From contig JAGXHB010000117.1 in the NCBI GenBank assembly GCA_024636425.1, positions 1 to 6,741 of the forward strand: a stretch of 6,741 bases of DNA, written 5' to 3'. The stretch is from Roseobacter sp. (GTDB lineage: Bacteria; Pseudomonadota; Alphaproteobacteria; Rhodobacterales; Rhodobacteraceae). Each line of letters opens with the position of its first letter. Position 1 is the first letter of the stretch. The position numbers and the translations under genes were made by a program. Below the pieces are notes generated by a model. It worked only from the letters and a program-made list of their open reading frames with translations, searched no databases and was not told where the DNA came from. Positions 6,460-6,741 of the stretch are shown piece by piece.

Positions 6460-6741
6460 TGCCCCGGCTTTTCGTGACCAATTTCAATCCCAACTTTACC
6501 GGCGTGTCGGCAACTGCAGCGAATGTGATCCGCGAGCAGACCGACCGCTATGATCTCGCACTTGTGGGCCAACCGCTGCCCGGCTGCCCTGCCCCTATTC
6601 CAGTCAGCGAGGCGCGCGCGCTGTCGCGCGATGGTGCCATCTGGCATGTGCGGCGCAACCCTGAAATGCGCGCTGCGATCTGGGCGCGTGACGTGCTGCG
6701 GCTGCCGATCCGGATCGTCTTCACCTCTGCCGCGCAGCGTC
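6456..6741 (+). CDS. Family 4 glycosyltransferase, LpcC-like lipopolysaccharide core transferase (5' part, runs off the window)
   Basis: The first 95 codons of an open frame that continues past the window. The N-terminal half of a GT-B glycosyltransferase is visible: RLFVTNFNPNFTGVSATAAN (4-23) with the Gly-containing loop after the first strand, then IWHVRRNPEMRAAIWARDVL (65-84), and IRIVFTSAAQR at the end. The combination SGV/TGVS.T, WH.RRN.EM and RDVLR....VFTSAAQR matches, from memory, rhizobial LpcC, a mannosyltransferase acting on Kdo of the core; the actual sugar here is unknown. The catalytic C-terminal nucleotide-sugar site lies outside the window. The start overlaps the waaA stop: ATGATG offers ATG at 6456 (ATGA overlap) or 6459, in the same frame, so translation is probably coupled to waaA. 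No strong ribosome binding site is seen. The direct waaA linkage supports a core-synthesis role. Confidence 0.85.
   Translation, partial: MMPRLFVTNFNPNFTGVSATAANVIREQTDRYDLALVGQPLPGCPAPIPVSEARALSRDGAIWHVRRNPEMRAAIWARDVLRLPIRIVFTSAAQR

Noticed and set aside
6607..6634. CG-alternating GCGCGCGC / CGCGCG pairing near the end of the window
   Set aside because: It lies inside the glycosyltransferase coding frame as ordinary Ala/Arg codons in GC-rich DNA.

Overview
The window looks like chromosomal DNA from an alphaproteobacterium, most likely a member of the Rhodobacterales (Roseobacter/Sulfitobacter-like). The reasons are the high-GC coding sequence, the glmU-glmS gene order, and proteins (MoaA, a LpcC-type core glycosyltransferase, a short Ala/Pro-rich lipoprotein) that read like Rhodobacteraceae versions of their families. 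The assignment rests on recall of family sequences, not on a search.

Layout. Positions 1-1982 hold the end of glmU and a complete glmS on the + strand, 2 nt apart: the last steps of the amino-sugar route to UDP-GlcNAc. A convergent FkbM-type methyltransferase (1989-2705, -) ends 6 nt from the glmS stop. It shares a 45-nt divergent gap, filled by an inverted repeat, with an AlkD-like DNA alkylation repair protein (2751-3464, +). After an 86-nt convergent gap comes a small lipoprotein (3551-4069, -). Divergent from it, after 87 nt, a tight + strand block starts: moaA (4157-5164), waaA/kdtA (5173-6459) and the 5' part of a family 4 glycosyltransferase (6456 to the window end).

How the genes work together. 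GlmS and GlmU supply UDP-GlcNAc, the precursor of peptidoglycan and lipid A. WaaA and the LpcC-like glycosyltransferase add Kdo and then a core sugar to lipid A. The window is therefore flanked by envelope biosynthesis, with molybdenum cofactor synthesis (moaA), base-lesion repair (AlkD-like) and a methyltransferase of unknown substrate between. MoaA and WaaA have no biochemical link; their 8-nt spacing suggests shared transcription only.

Coding density is very high and no gap exceeds 100 nt. I see no RNA gene, insertion sequence, CRISPR array, phage gene or broken gene. This is mostly an ordinary housekeeping region. The points worth a second look are the RlpA-like C-terminus of the lipoprotein, the inverted repeat between the FkbM and AlkD-like genes, and the empty attTn7-type site at the end of glmS, whose predicted insertion point falls inside the FkbM gene.
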